This document shows positions 24,201 to 36,005 of a DNA stretch of 64,000 nucleotides, piece after piece. The translations under genes and the position numbers were made by a program. Position 1 is the stretch's first letter. Each line of letters begins with the position of its first letter. Location of the stretch: contig OY288243.1 of NCBI GenBank assembly GCA_958450325.1, forward strand, positions 64,526,606 through 64,590,605. The letters run 5' to 3'. The notes under the pieces are model-generated. The model saw nothing but the letters and a program-made list of their open reading frames with translations. It was not told the DNA's origin and did no database searches. This DNA is from Agrostemma githago (Eukaryota; Streptophyta; Magnoliopsida; Caryophyllales; Caryophyllaceae).

Positions 24201-25130
24201 ATAGATGTAGTAGATGTAGTGTAGGAGTATGTAGAGGAGATAGCTAGGCATAGGTGTAGAGTTATAGTAAATAATAGCTTCTACAGGTAATGAAATGTGA
24301 AGAGGCAAAATTCAAGGTGGCACTATGGAATTTTAGGCGTGACACATGGCTTGGGTCATGATCTGGTCCGATCCGTTTCTCGTACAAATGTCTTTCTTTC
24401 TTTCTTAAAAAGTTGAAATATAAGATTACAAAATTAAAATAATGGAAACCGTAAAATTTATTTTTAAAAAGGGATTTCTGAGACGGTAAGTAAAATAGAC
24501 GATAAATAGTTTTGTGGGACAAAAGTTATAAGTAATTATTATTTTAAAAATTCGATAAAGTATTAAATTTTTATGAGACGAGAAAATGTTAAAACGACAG
24601 GTCAATATTAAAAATATTTTCGAGTTTTAAATTTTATTTAACGAAAGATAATTTTTTTAATAATTCGATAAATAAATTCTCATATTTTTAATACGAAATA
24701 ATTTTTAATTTAACGAAAAGAAAATATTCTATTTACAATTTTTTTTTTCAAACGTTAAGCTTGGTTTAAATAAATGTTTAAAATTTTAATTCTATTTGAA
24801 AAATACGGGGTATTACACCTTTTCTGATAGCCTACGCCCTACTTCGATTTGAGGACACGTTGTCCTATATTTGGGTGCTTTAAAAGTTGAAGCTGCTCCT
24901 TGGAGACCGGGTACCGAGTGCGATTATCACGGATAAGGCTCAAGCGTTGACGGTGGCAGTGTCAGACGTCTTTCCGGCTCCGCAGACCCAGAATCTGCTC
25001 TGCACATGGCACATATCTAACTATGTGGAATCACGTGCCTTGAGTTGGTAGTCAAAAAGACCGAGCAATGATTTGGATGCGTGCAGTGTGGTACCCTTTC
25101 TTGTATTCTACAAGTCTTCCGGACCTCGAT
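21289..25130 (+). pseudogene. MULE transposase pseudogene, split by a solo LTR
   Basis: DNA-binding (FAR1/WRKY-GCM1-like) front: GQNYFKC, KIGCKFWVKAC, ICPCGTHNHPL. Then a MULE transposase core: TIDATYKTN (first Asp), ITDKAQAL (second Asp), LLCTWHISNYVE. In-frame stops lie near 21588, 21765 and 24884, and the 22071-24817 insert interrupts the codons after VGKPF; reading resumes directly with LIAYALLRFED. The third catalytic acid and C-terminus are missing, as the reading dissolves after about 25060 and a gypsy fragment follows. The first in-frame Met codon is uncertain. The protein would have moved Mutator-type DNA transposons. Confidence 0.8.
22071..24817. mobile_element. Solo LTR, 2.7 kb, chromovirus-like ends, TSD CCTTT
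   Basis: Begins TGTAACAACCCGG and ends GGGGTATTACA, the end type common in Tekay/Del-like Ty3/gypsy LTRs. It is flanked by an exact 5-bp duplication CCTTT (22066-22070 and 24818-24822). Removing the insert and one copy restores the transposase frame. No gag or pol and no second LTR copy lie inside, so it is a solo LTR left by recombination. It is very AT-rich between 23150 and 24800. Orientation was not decided. Confidence 0.85.
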
Positions 25131-25248
25131 AGAAAATGGACACATATGAAGCTGAAGTGGTTGCGGTCGGGAATTCCTCTGCACATCGGTACCGTTTGGC
25201 GTGCTTGTAGGGACTCCTATCCCTGGGCCTGAAAACATTGGACCTCTA

Positions 25249-27492
25249 GCTGAACTGGTTAGCGCAGTGCCGACTGGAAGAACAGGTCCACTTGTTCGGG
25301 ACTAACACCATCCACACGGAGAATTCCCGTGTATATTCCCCTTTGAACGAGAACCTACCCGCGAACCTGAACCTCACAGGTTTGCCCATGTTCGAGGGGA
25401 CCGAAGACCCGTTACTACATGTACGGGCCTTCAAGGAATTCATGGCTATCAAGGGGGTAAATTCTTTGATGTTCAAGAATCTCTTCGCCGCTTCCCTTGA
25501 AAAGCACCCAAGAGCCTGGTACTACAGGCTGGACCCTAAAAAATACCATACTTGGGATGATGTGGCAACGGAGTTTGCTCGGAATTACGCTGATAATACC
25601 GAGATCCAGACCACAATGCGCTCCTTGGAGGTTATGGCCCAGGAGCCCAAAGAAGATTTTACCAAATACCTTCAACGCTGGAGGGCCGAAAGCATAAAAC
25701 TGGTCGATAAGCCCAGTGAGAAGACTTTAGTGGAGGCCTTTGTCAAGAACCTCCTCCCCTCCTACCGGGTCCATCTCCGGTATGCTGTCATACCCAATTC
25801 ACCACTCTTACTGAAATGGGTATAAGAATCGAGGATGACCTAAGGCAAGAGAGCCTTACTAGGGCCTCTGGCAAGGGATACCAAGGGGCTACCTCTTCAT
25901 ACCAAGGGGCTACCTCTTCCACTACTAAGACCCCAGCTGCAACCCGCAACATTTTCGACGCGATTAATCTACTAGATACCCCGTCCAAAACGAATACCAC
26001 ACCTCGGGTATTCACCAATATAGGTACCACCTATACTTATGCCTTATAAAGGCTATCATCAAAAGGCCTAATCCAACCGATAGGCCCAACTTCTGAAGTC
26101 CCGGTCGAGCGACGTTCCAAGAGTTATAATGCCGAAGCTTATTGCCAGTACCACCGAGGCAATGGGCATGATACTGAAAAATGTTGGAAGCTGAAGCATC
26201 TGATCCAAGACATGATCGAGAGTGGTAAGATCCAAGACAACCCTTTCAGCTCCCACGCCATCTTTGCCGGGGAGGTGATTGACTGTTCTCATCTTATCTC
26301 ACCGTTTATCCCGCAAGTGAACGGGATTTGGTTCGATGATGAGGACAATGTGTATCTCGCCAAAGGGGAAGCTGTCCCCATTACTCTCGAGGAGATCCGG
26401 CCGGAAGGCTAAGTCCAAGGTCTTAGCCAGTAACCACCTTGGTCGTCCCTATCAAGCCACTAGCTCTAGGGACACCCCTATCCCGATAACCGTCACTGAG
26501 CCAGTCAGGATGGAAGTCACCCCTGAAGAGCCGAATGCTGAAACGGCCCTCATGAAGCAACTGAAGAAGACCCGAGTTAACCTCTCTATATGGCAACTCC
26601 TAGTTAGCTCATAGGAACATCGAGAGGCACTTACTAAGGCCCTCGATCAAGTTAAGATTGACTATTTGGCTACCCCAGCTGAAATGGTAGCCGCAGTCCT
26701 TCCTCACTTAAAGGGCAAAGATGAGAAAGAAGGCCCACTGATCACCTCTCTGAAGCCGATCTGCCACCATTCGGGGCTACCCACAACCTAGCCCTCTACA
26801 TTACGGTGATTTACCGCGGAAAGTACCTCCCGATGACCCTAATCGATGACGGGTCCGCAGTCAACGTCCTCCCCTTGAGGATCGCCAAAGCCCTCGGCAT
26901 TACCGAGGCCGGTTATATTCTGACTGCTCAAACCATCTAGGCTTTTGATGGGAGCCCAAAGTCGGTAGCTGAGGCCATAAAACTAACCATCATAACTGGC
27001 CCAATAGAAAAGGAGCTGGAATTCCAGGTGATCGATGTCACCTCTTCCTTCAACCTGCTCCTAGGGAAGCCAAGGATCCACGCCGTCAAGACGGTATCCT
27101 CCACCCTTCACCGGAAAATTAAGTTACCCCTGCACGATAGTGTCATCACCTTGGAGGCAATCCCTATGACTGTGGCTAGCTGCAATGCCACGGGCCGCTC
27201 GGACCTTTGGGGGTTCGATTTCGTGGGGATGATCGAGGAGTACCTTTTCAGACCCTACTTCACTACTAGCATCGACACGATGCTACAAAATCTGGGGTAC
27301 TTTCCGGGGGCTACCTCCAGACCCAATCTTTCAGCTGGGAGGATTGTCGAGGTCCTTAAAAATGAAGACTCTCACTTTGGCCTCGGTTATGCTACTACTC
27401 TGGGCAACGTTGTCCGAGCAGGAACTGAAAAGACCTGCAACATCATTAAGGGTATCTACTTGAGCCCTTATAGCCCACGGCTGACTGACTAA
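25249..27492 (+). pseudogene. gypsy-2 gag-protease, many stops
   Basis: Gag capsid block MFEGTEDPLLHVRAF through VEAFVKNLLPSYRVHL (about 25390-25770), nucleocapsid knuckle YCQYHRGNGHDTEKC (C-x2-H-x4-H-x4-C, about 26140), then a retroviral-type aspartic protease with LIDDGSAVNVLPL (about 26840-26875) and LLLGKPRIHA. Frame changes or stops occur near 25822, 26046, 26410, 26612 and 26936. It is the only copy in the window that keeps the capsid block. Confidence 0.8.
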
Positions 27493-27819
27493 TTTGTCAC
27501 GCCGGTATTCGGGGCTGTTCAGGTTGGTCTGTACCAACCTAATGCTATGCACTCTGGGACCCAATTGGCCCAGGACTGCAACTACATTCTGGATGATGTG
27601 TTTGCCCTCATCTAGTCGGAAGATGGCAAGAATGCTGAGCCCACGCTAGGGCTACTTTTCGGGGAAGAAACCATAGCCCCGACTCCAAAGGAAGACCTGG
27701 TCAACCTTATTCTCCGCAGCAATAGGTTTGACCCAACTAAGCTGATCTCGGATGTTGGCTCCGAGACGGGGAACAGGGCCTGGAGGAAGACTGTCAAGTG
27801 GACTGACAGTCAAGGAAGG

Positions 27820-30800
27820 ACTTACAAGCTGATCACCGGAGAAGGAGACATGCCTGAGTCTGAGTCTGAGTCCGAGTCAGAGTCAGAGTCTGAGGTCGAG
27901 TCTAGGGGGTCCGGTGCTAGAGTCACTCCTGTAACCCCTCTCCCTTTAGTTACTCTTACTGCTGGTGCTTCGGGGTCTGTCCTGAGCGCCTTACCTATTC
28001 CGCCACTGACCAATGATCAGATGGCTGCTCTTTTCGAGTTGTTTTCAAAATTTTCAAGCAATAATAACAACCATTCTGCTTACGACTTGTCTCTTTTTAA
28101 ATATGATTTCAAAAATATTTTATGCAATGACATTGAGAAACCCGACGAACAGGTACCCCTACCTCCACATTTGATCGAGCAACTAGAGCAAAGGGAATCC
28201 CGAAATCCGGTAATCGAGGAAACCGAGTCCGTAAATGTGGGAACAACTTTAGAGCCTCAAATGCTTAAGATAAGGTTATCCTTAGATCCTGAGGAGAGAC
28301 AACAATTCACAAGCCTTCTCGAAGAATTTAAAGACGTCTTCGCATGGTCCTACAAGGACATGCCAGGGAAAGACCGGGAAATAGCCGAGCACCACATACC
28401 GATCAAAGACGGGTGAAAGCCGGTTAAACAGAAGCTCCGCCGGATGAGGCCCAAATGGTCTCTCAAGGTCAAAGAAGAAGTCGACAAACAGTTCAAAGTC
28501 GGCTTCATACAGGTGTCCGAATATCCGGACTGGGTTGCGAACATCGTGCCGATTCCTAAAAAGGATGGGAAGGTACGTGTATGCGTGGATTTTCGGGATC
28601 TTAACAAGGCAAGTCCGAAAGACGATTTTCCGTTACCACACATAGATATATTGGTGGATAATACAGCCGATCATGCCCTTCTATCATTTATGGACGGGTA
28701 TGCCGGGTATAATCAGATCAAGATGGCGGAAGAAGATATGAGTAAGACCACCTTCATTACACCTTGGGGTACTTACTGATATACGACATGCCATTAGATC
28801 TCATTAACGCCGGGACCACGTATCAATGGACCGCTACAACTTTATTACACGATATGATGCATAAGGAAGTAGAGGTTTACGTAGACGGCATGATCGTCAA
28901 ATCCAAAAACCGGGACGGTCACATCACCGCCCTAAGAAAATTCTTCACCCGATTACGCAAATATAACATGAGGCTAAACCCTCAAAAGTGCAGTTTCGGG
29001 GTAACATCTGGCAAATTACTGGGTCATATCGTTAGCCAACGTGGCATCAAAGTCGATCCAGCTAAAATCAAAGCCATAACCGAGATGCAACCTCTTAAAA
29101 CCGAAAAAGAGATAAGAGGATTCCTCGGGAAAGTCCAGTACATTAGCCGGTTTATTTCAAAAATGACCATGGTATGTGAACCGATCTTCAAAAAACTGAA
29201 GGTGGGAGAACGGGTATTGTGGGACGATAAATGTCAAGCAACTTTCGACAAAATCAAGGAAATTATGTCTGCTCCGCCAATTTTAATGCCACCTCAACCC
29301 GGTCTGCCTTTGTCGTTATACCTAACAAAGACCGAGACAGCCATGGGGACTATGCTGGCTCAGACAGTTGACTCCGAAGAACGAGCTATTTACTACACCA
29401 GCAAAAAGTTTTTAGAGTATGAATGCAAATACACCATGCTTGAGAAAACGTGTTAAGCTCTGGTCTGGGCCACTAAGAAGCTCCGACATTATATGTTCAG
29501 CTACGAAGTGCAGGTTTTATCCAAGATGGATCCCATCAAATACCTCTTCGAAAAGTCCATCCTCAATGGCAGAATGTCTAGATGGACTCTAATGTTGGCA
29601 GAGTTTGATCTAAAGTTCTTGCCGTTAAAAGCTATTAAGGGTCGGGTAGTAGCCGAGTTCCTTGCCGATAGTCCCGTAACCGAAGAAGGGCACACCGACA
29701 CTTGGTCCTTCCCAGATGAAGATATTTTCCATACCGATACAGAAACATGGGATTTATACTTCGACGGGGCATCCAATTTCCGAGGGTTCGGGGTCGGGAT
29801 TCTTTTAATTTCGCCAAAAGGAGAACACACTCATGTGTCCATCAAACTGGACTTCAATGTTACTAATAATGCCGCCGAGTATGAGGCATGCATCCATGGG
29901 CTACAAGCCGCCACCGACTTGGGGGTCACAAATCTCTGGGTACACGGCTACTCATCCTTGGTCATTAACCAAGCACTTCAAAAGTGGAAAACTCAGAACG
30001 CCAATCTCGTGGCCTACCAGGCACGAGTAAGGTTTCTTGAGAAACAATTCCAAAATGTAGAGTATATATACCTGCCCCTGCCTCGGGAAGAAAACCAGTT
30101 CACAGATGCTCTTTCAAAATTGGCACCTTTACTGAATATTCACGATCACCTGAGCAGTATGCCAATTTGTGTCGAAAGACGGTCCGAGCCGGCATATATC
30201 CACGCCATTGAGGACATTGAGATACCTGATCCCGAGCCATGGTACCAGGCCATCTTAACATACCTGACAACCGGGGAATATCCTCCCGGGACCGACAGTC
30301 GAGCCAAAAAAGCCCTACGGAGGCTGGCAACCCAGTTCCTCTGAACGGACGACGGGCAACTGTACAAGAAGACGGCACAATGGGCTCTTCTCCTATGTGC
30401 CGATAAGATTAAGGCTGAGAAGGTGATGGCTGAAGTGCTTGACGACGAGTGCGGTTTGCATATAAATGCCCAGATGTTAGTCCGAAAAATTAGGAGGCTC
30501 GGGTACTACTGGAATAATATGGAAACCGATTGCCAGTTATATGTCAAACATTGCCATAACTGACAAATCTTCGCCAATGTGCAACATATGCCATCATCCC
30601 TGCTATATACCATGACGTCACCTTGGCCATTCTCGACATGGGGTATTGACATAATCGGAAAAATAAATCCCTCCGGTACCGGCGGACATTGCTTCATTTT
30701 GGTAGCTATCGACTATTTCACCAAATCGGTCGAAGCCGAATCTTACCGTATCCTCAATGCCAAGCATGTTGCCAAGTTTATCCAGAATAAAATAATATGT

Positions 30801-30855
30801 CGATACGGAATCCCGCATGAATTTATCAGTGACCATGGGACCCATTTTCCCGCAT
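27820..30855 (+). pseudogene. gypsy-2 pol: linker, RT, RNase H, truncated integrase
   Basis: Acidic ESESES linker (27850-27895), then RT with KQKLRRMRPKWSLK, VCVDFRDLNKASPKDDF and FGVTSGKL. The catalytic YVDD reads YVDG, so the enzyme is dead. Stops at about 28416 and 28777. RNase H of the second (plant aRNH) type: LYFDGASNFRGFGVGIL and NNAAEYEACIHGL (29757-29910). Integrase zinc region HCHN near 30550 and core VAIDYFTKSVEAE, breaking off after SDHGTHF at 30850. Confidence 0.8.
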
Positions 30856-31259
30856 GATACCGATTCGAAATGTTTGTCATGATTATATAAACTTTATAAG
30901 TTATTTAAGAAGATCGTAATCAAAAGATAATATAATTTTTTTGATCTATATATGTTGATTAATTTTATAAATATTGCTTTGAGTTAACTTTAAATTACAT
31001 TGATTTTCGATCGGTTGATATCGGTAACTTTTATTTATATTTAACTTCGTAATCATTTACAAAATATAATTGATAAAGTTGCAATATTGTGAGTGTTAAT
31101 TTAAAGTAAAATACAAATGACTAATAATTATTTTTACATATTTTTTTTACGTTTTTAAAAAAAATATTTTCAAGTCATAGCCACCTAATATGTCACTTAA
31201 TTGCTAAAACTCACCCCTACTTTCATCTTCGATAACGATTCTTCCTAATTCTCGACTTG
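30856..31259. other. AT-rich spacer, nothing recognised
   Basis: About 400 bp of AT-rich DNA between the broken integrase of gypsy-2 and the start of the LTR-3 LTR. No ORF, repeat or element end is seen, apart from the presumed 5-bp target GACTT next to the LTR-3 start (31255-31259), whose partner would lie outside the window. Confidence 0.5.
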
Positions 31260-32250
31260 TGTAGGCACCCACATTTGGCCGCTAGGTGTCTATAGCGATT
31301 CCCAAAAAAATACCCAATGATGATCGGATGCGAACATGCTTTAACATACTCGAATATGGGATCAAAATCGTTAGTATTTGGCTTGGGCTTATTACGGAGT
31401 AGAAATCTCACAAAAATAACCTCAAATTCAGGCCCAGTGGGTCGTTCCCAATCAAATAAGAATAATTTGGGTCAAAACCGACACCAAGGGCAAAACCGTC
31501 TTTTAGCGACCGGGTCAAACCCCGGTCAAAGGCATTTCCGAGACATAAAAGTCAGCCACGCAGCTTTTGGAAATCTGATTTGAAACCAAATACCACAAAA
31601 AATCAGCTACGAAGAATAACCAAGCAACTAAACCTCTCCGCTAGAGATAAAACTCGATCTCTAAAGAGGTCTTCCACCCGGCTAGACCCACTCGATCGAG
31701 TGGACCGGCCCACTCGGTCGAGTAGGCTCGCAAAACCGCATAAAACCGACGCCTGACCGGGAACTCGATCGAGTACTATGCACCACTCGATCGAATGACC
31801 TCTTTTCCAGCTGAAACCAGATTCCTTTTTCTATCCACAATCGGAATCCTTCTTCACCTAAAACCGAGTGTTTCCCTTCACCCAAGCCGGTGTTTCTTCC
31901 CATACAAGCAAAGCATTTCCTATCCAAAGCCAGATACCTTTCCTATCATAAATCGGGGTACTTTTCCTATAAATACACGCCTTTACAACACACAATTCAC
32001 AACTACAACACACAACTTTACAACGACAACAATCAACATCCTAGGCGATACAATCCCATACTATCGTATACAATCCCACACACATACAACCCCGATCTTT
32101 CCTCTAGAAATCCTTTAGGAAACCCGAGAGCAAAACTCGTCAAATCCCTTCCCAATTATACACACCATAACTCTTCTATATACATCTCGACGCTCCCGTG
32201 CCTAGGCCACTACTATACGAGTCTGTTTCCGAGATAATTAAGCATGTAGG
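31260..32250 (+). mobile_element. LTR-3: 5' LTR, left part (U3 to R)
   Basis: Starts TGTAGGCACCCACATTTGG. Four palindromes of the ACTCGATCGAGT type lie at 31690-31701, 31712-31723 (GG variant), 31763-31774 and 31785-31796 (one mismatch), 170-280 bp upstream of the TATA box CTATAAATA (31967-31975). The LTR is interrupted at GTAGG (32246-32250) by Tat-4 and resumes at 61580. The related LTR-5 LTR runs uninterrupted through the matching point, confirming the junction. Confidence 0.9.
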
Positions 32251-34420
32251 TGTAGACACCCAGATTTGGACCTGGTGGCTACAGAGGTGCCTGACAAACC
32301 CCCGATGACGATAGGACTACAACGCGACGCGGGTTCGCAATGTTGTAGGTAGTTTTTCTATAGAACGAATCAAATAATTACTCGGAAAAATTAAAACTAA
32401 CATGATGGCAGCCTTAGTCGTGTCGTTACGGTCGCATAGACACTAATTAGAGTCAATTCCGACACCGGGACCCCGAGTCGGTCCCGAAACTCAAACCGAG
32501 TCAACACCGCGCCATGCGAACCTCGGGATGCACACCCGAGGCCCACTAATGTTCACGGCGCTAGGTCAAGCCGCGGGAGCCTTAATCCCCAAGTATTAAA
32601 TTATCCTCCTCCCTCTCGGTTTTGAAAAGTATCAAAATCGTATCTTAAAATCTCCAGCCGCCCCACCTCACGCGTCTTAGTATCCCCGCGCCTTAGCCCA
32701 GGCGCCTGAGTCTTGGTGCGCCCCAGCTCAGGCGTCCATATGGGCGACGAGAGCCGAAAACACCTATAATTACCCCCCTCCGCCTCATTCATTCGACACA
32801 CAATTCTCATTCTTCTCTTCCCCCTCTAACTCTCTCGCTAAGGGCTCGCACTCCGACACCCGAAGCAAACGATCCACTCGATCGTAGTTCCGATAAAAGC
32901 GACATCGACGCTACTCCTCACCTTCGAGCACCCCACTCGATACCAAGGTGCCTGTGATCGACTAGCTCAAATCAAGTAGCGAAGCTCTACCGGATTAGCC
33001 ACAGAACTAGTCCTTAGCAACGAAGCTCTGCCGGAGTAGCCGCAGGAAGGGTAAACGGTAACGGAGCTCTGCCGGAGTCACTGGTCAAGTTAGGAGGATC
33101 TGCCTGTTGAAACCGAGTCGTCACTAGGTTGTCATCTAAACAAAACTTTCCATATTTGCACTTTCCTTTATTATGCACTACGATAACACTAGATGTCGAC
33201 ATTAGGTCCACAAGCATCTACTAAAACACGTAACGTCCCAACTTCAATCGCAAATACTAAAACACACTAAATAGACCCGAGTAATTCCGAGATCCGTTCT
33301 CAACTATCTATGCATCGAGTCCCGTTTAGTGTACACTCCGAGGGTGCAACTCCTCACAATATGATTTACTTACATTCGCATTTACAGTTTTTCGTATGAT
33401 TTATTGCTTTTATGACCTTATAATCGCATGCTAAATCACCTAACACGGAATTCAAAACATAAAACAACTAAACCTGAGCAAAGCGATGGTCGGATTCCGT
33501 ATTAGTCCGGGTGCTCGCCTCATTAGGTTCGATGCATCTCTATTAATATCGAACCGATGCATCTTAAGCAGAATACCACGTAAGGTATACCACGAGAATG
33601 ACTAATATCCGTATTATCACGTTAAAACTGATTTGCTAATACCTATAATATTAGTACTCTCTACTCTCCTACGTGCATCTTTTCATGGCCTGCTTCTCAC
33701 GTGAAATCGCATGCAAAGAATGTAAATACAACTACTTCGACGACAATACTTACTTGTCCTTAAACAACCGACATAACAAAGATATAGGGTTAAAACAATG
33801 GATGTTACAGTACTTCCACCACAACAAAAGAACTAGGATATCAGCCCACCGATTGATTAGTAGAGGCCGCTATAGTGCGGGCGGGATTGGGTGTTGACAT
33901 CTATCGGATGTTGGCTTCCCAATACGTACCTTCACCCCTTACTCAGAACCGACGGTTTCCAGATGTCCGAAACCATTGACAATGAGAGTCATTCCAGGCA
34001 TGGAGTTCTTAAGGGTACAAGTCTTTATCTTTAGGTCCCGTGCCACTCAACTTTGAGCCGGCAAGGGATCAAAGTTGACTTGAATGGTTTCCAAGTCCCC
34101 ATAATTGACTCGGTGGCGACTCCACAAATCGGCAACGAATTCAGTTCACTAAAAAGGTCGCCTTACCAAATGAATCGGCCTTAAACATTTACAACCACGA
34201 CTCGATCGATTCCCAAACGGAAACACGGGTACCCACACCCATCTAGTACAAGTCCGGATCGTCATCCGAATCGAGGTCCGAAACATCGCCCCGTACGCGA
34301 GATCGGACCGGCCCCCGACAGGGAGGGGACCGCGTGGGTGGTCGCCGCCATACGTTGAAAACCGGGTCGGTCCCGCGCGGGCGCGCTGGGGGTGCCGGGC
34401 GGTGCGGACGGACGTCCACA
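32251..34420 (+). repeat. Tat-4 5' LTR
   Basis: 2170 bp, from TGTAGACACCCAG to GACGTCCACA. The TATA position reads CTATAATTA (32764-32772), whereas the 3' LTR reads CTATAAATA. A 3-fold repeat of GAAGCTCTGCCGGAGTAGC-like units lies at 32977-33080. The last 120 bases are very GC-rich. Confidence 0.92.
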
Positions 34421-34423
34421 GTT

Positions 34424-34440
34424 TGGCGACTCCGCTAGGG
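34424..34440 (+). promoter_or_regulatory. Tat-4 primer-binding site
   Basis: TGGCGACTCCGCTAGGG, three bases after the LTR end. TGG pairs with the CCA end of a tRNA. Ogre-type elements use tRNA-Arg; which tRNA this matches was not checked. Confidence 0.75.
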
Positions 34441-36005
34441 ATTTGGAAGCAAATTTCCAGTGGTGGTGTAACTTGAACAAGGTCGGTGAAGCTCGTTTCC
34501 TAGTTCCTAGTTGTGGTCACTACAGGTTTTGGCCCTAAAAAGCCCACCCTAACCGATATCAGGACCAATCGACCTCTTCACGGTAAGATCTTTAGGGACA
34601 CGCGGAGAGATCCTCGGTTGACGCTCCGGCCGCCTAACGCGTAACCCGCGGGATTAATAAGCGGATAGTTCCAAGCAGACAGATTGATACTTGTCTCCCT
34701 AGACGATTTGTCAATGCCTAAGTAAGGACTATTCGTGGGCGGTAGCCTACCCTAACCTACCCGTGTCTGCATCCTGCATGAGTGTACGCATTCCTAGTTA
34801 TGTGTAGCGTGTTTGCAAACAACCCAAATAAGACACTAAAAAAATCTGGATTCAACCACGCCAACATATTCAACCGCACCCAATTCCGTTTTCGAAAAAT
34901 ACTTCATCTTTTCAAAACGACCTTTTAAACGTCAATACTCCAGTTAAATTGTGATTTCTAAAAAGGGAAAAACATCTTTAGATGCCGTCATCATGGCAAA
35001 TTTTACACCCACCACCTTTAAAAAAAACATAATATTTTCAATGCCATCATCTTGGCCAAAGCAAAACCCGTCAACCACGAATACCGTTAATACCATCCGA
35101 GACTCCCGATCAATTGAATCAAGGTGCACCAAACGGTTACATTTTTATTTTCAAAAAAAAATGTCTTCACACACATACCGTTAACTCAACCCGAAAATTC
35201 AATTAATGAAGTCAAGGAACTCAAAAAACGGTCACACTTTCAAAACATTTTAATGCACCCCCACCGTCAAATGCCAGTTAACGCAACCAACGAACGTGGG
35301 TTACTCGCTCTAAAAGATTTTCCAAAAACATTATTCACCACCTAAATCCCCCACTGAGGATTTAGTCACACTTTTAACACTTTCATTAGACCTCACGCTC
35401 TACCACGAGCGTCGCATACACCACAAGTATCGAACTAGCTAATTAATAGTAGTCTCGATATAAACATTACGCAATCGTTTCCAAAACCGGTTCCTCTAAA
35501 GAACTGTGCTCCTTTCAAAAGAAAAAAAAACATTTATATTTCATCATCGCCGGATTTTTGACGCACATGCATAGCAACACACCTACACGTCACAAGCGAT
35601 CTCGTCACGCCATTGCCACACTATTTCTACAAACCATCCTTTTCAAAATTTTCCAAGACTGGTCGCTTTTGAAAGAAACACATATCCAAATTCTTTGATC
35701 CTGAGCCGGGATCACGATCAACCTCTTACGTCGTGCAACCGTGTGTTTAACTGTCTATGTTAGTCACTAGGATCGCCTCTACTCGAGGTCTTACATTTTG
35801 GGTCATCTCATTTCGAGAAGTCCTCTTTAAGCCTCACCACCGAGGTTTGTGTCAAATCGTCTCTTTGTAGAAACCTAAGATTCGTTAGGCGTTTCGCCGA
35901 ATACACCAAGAGTCTAAAGCACCTGAGTCCCTAAGCTAATGACCGCATGCACGCGTGAGTCAGAGGTCTCACTTCCGTGTCGCTCAATCGCGATCATCCC
36001 CTACC
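34441..36005 (+). other. Tat-4 leader, no gene seen
   Basis: About 1.56 kb between the primer-binding site and the gag ATG. Only short open frames occur and none resembles a capsid or other known protein. Confidence 0.6.

Larger units (their letters stand above)
25200..30855 (+). mobile_element. gypsy-2: decayed Tat-lineage gag-pol fragment without LTRs
   Basis: Internal region of a Ty3/gypsy element in the order gag, protease, RT, RNase H, integrase. It abuts the MULE remnant on the left and stops inside integrase on the right. Neither an LTR, a primer-binding site nor a polypurine tract is present. Sequence wording is close to Tat-4 (for example DDFPLPHIDILVDN in both), so it belongs to the same lineage but is older. 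Confidence 0.85.

Noticed and set aside
23985..24308. Minus-strand ORF in the solo LTR, Tyr-rich
   Set aside because: Product of AT-rich TA/GTA repeats; no recognisable protein.
27822..28013. Minus-strand ORF with Asp-Ser repeats
   Set aside because: Shadow of the plus-strand ESESES linker of gypsy-2.
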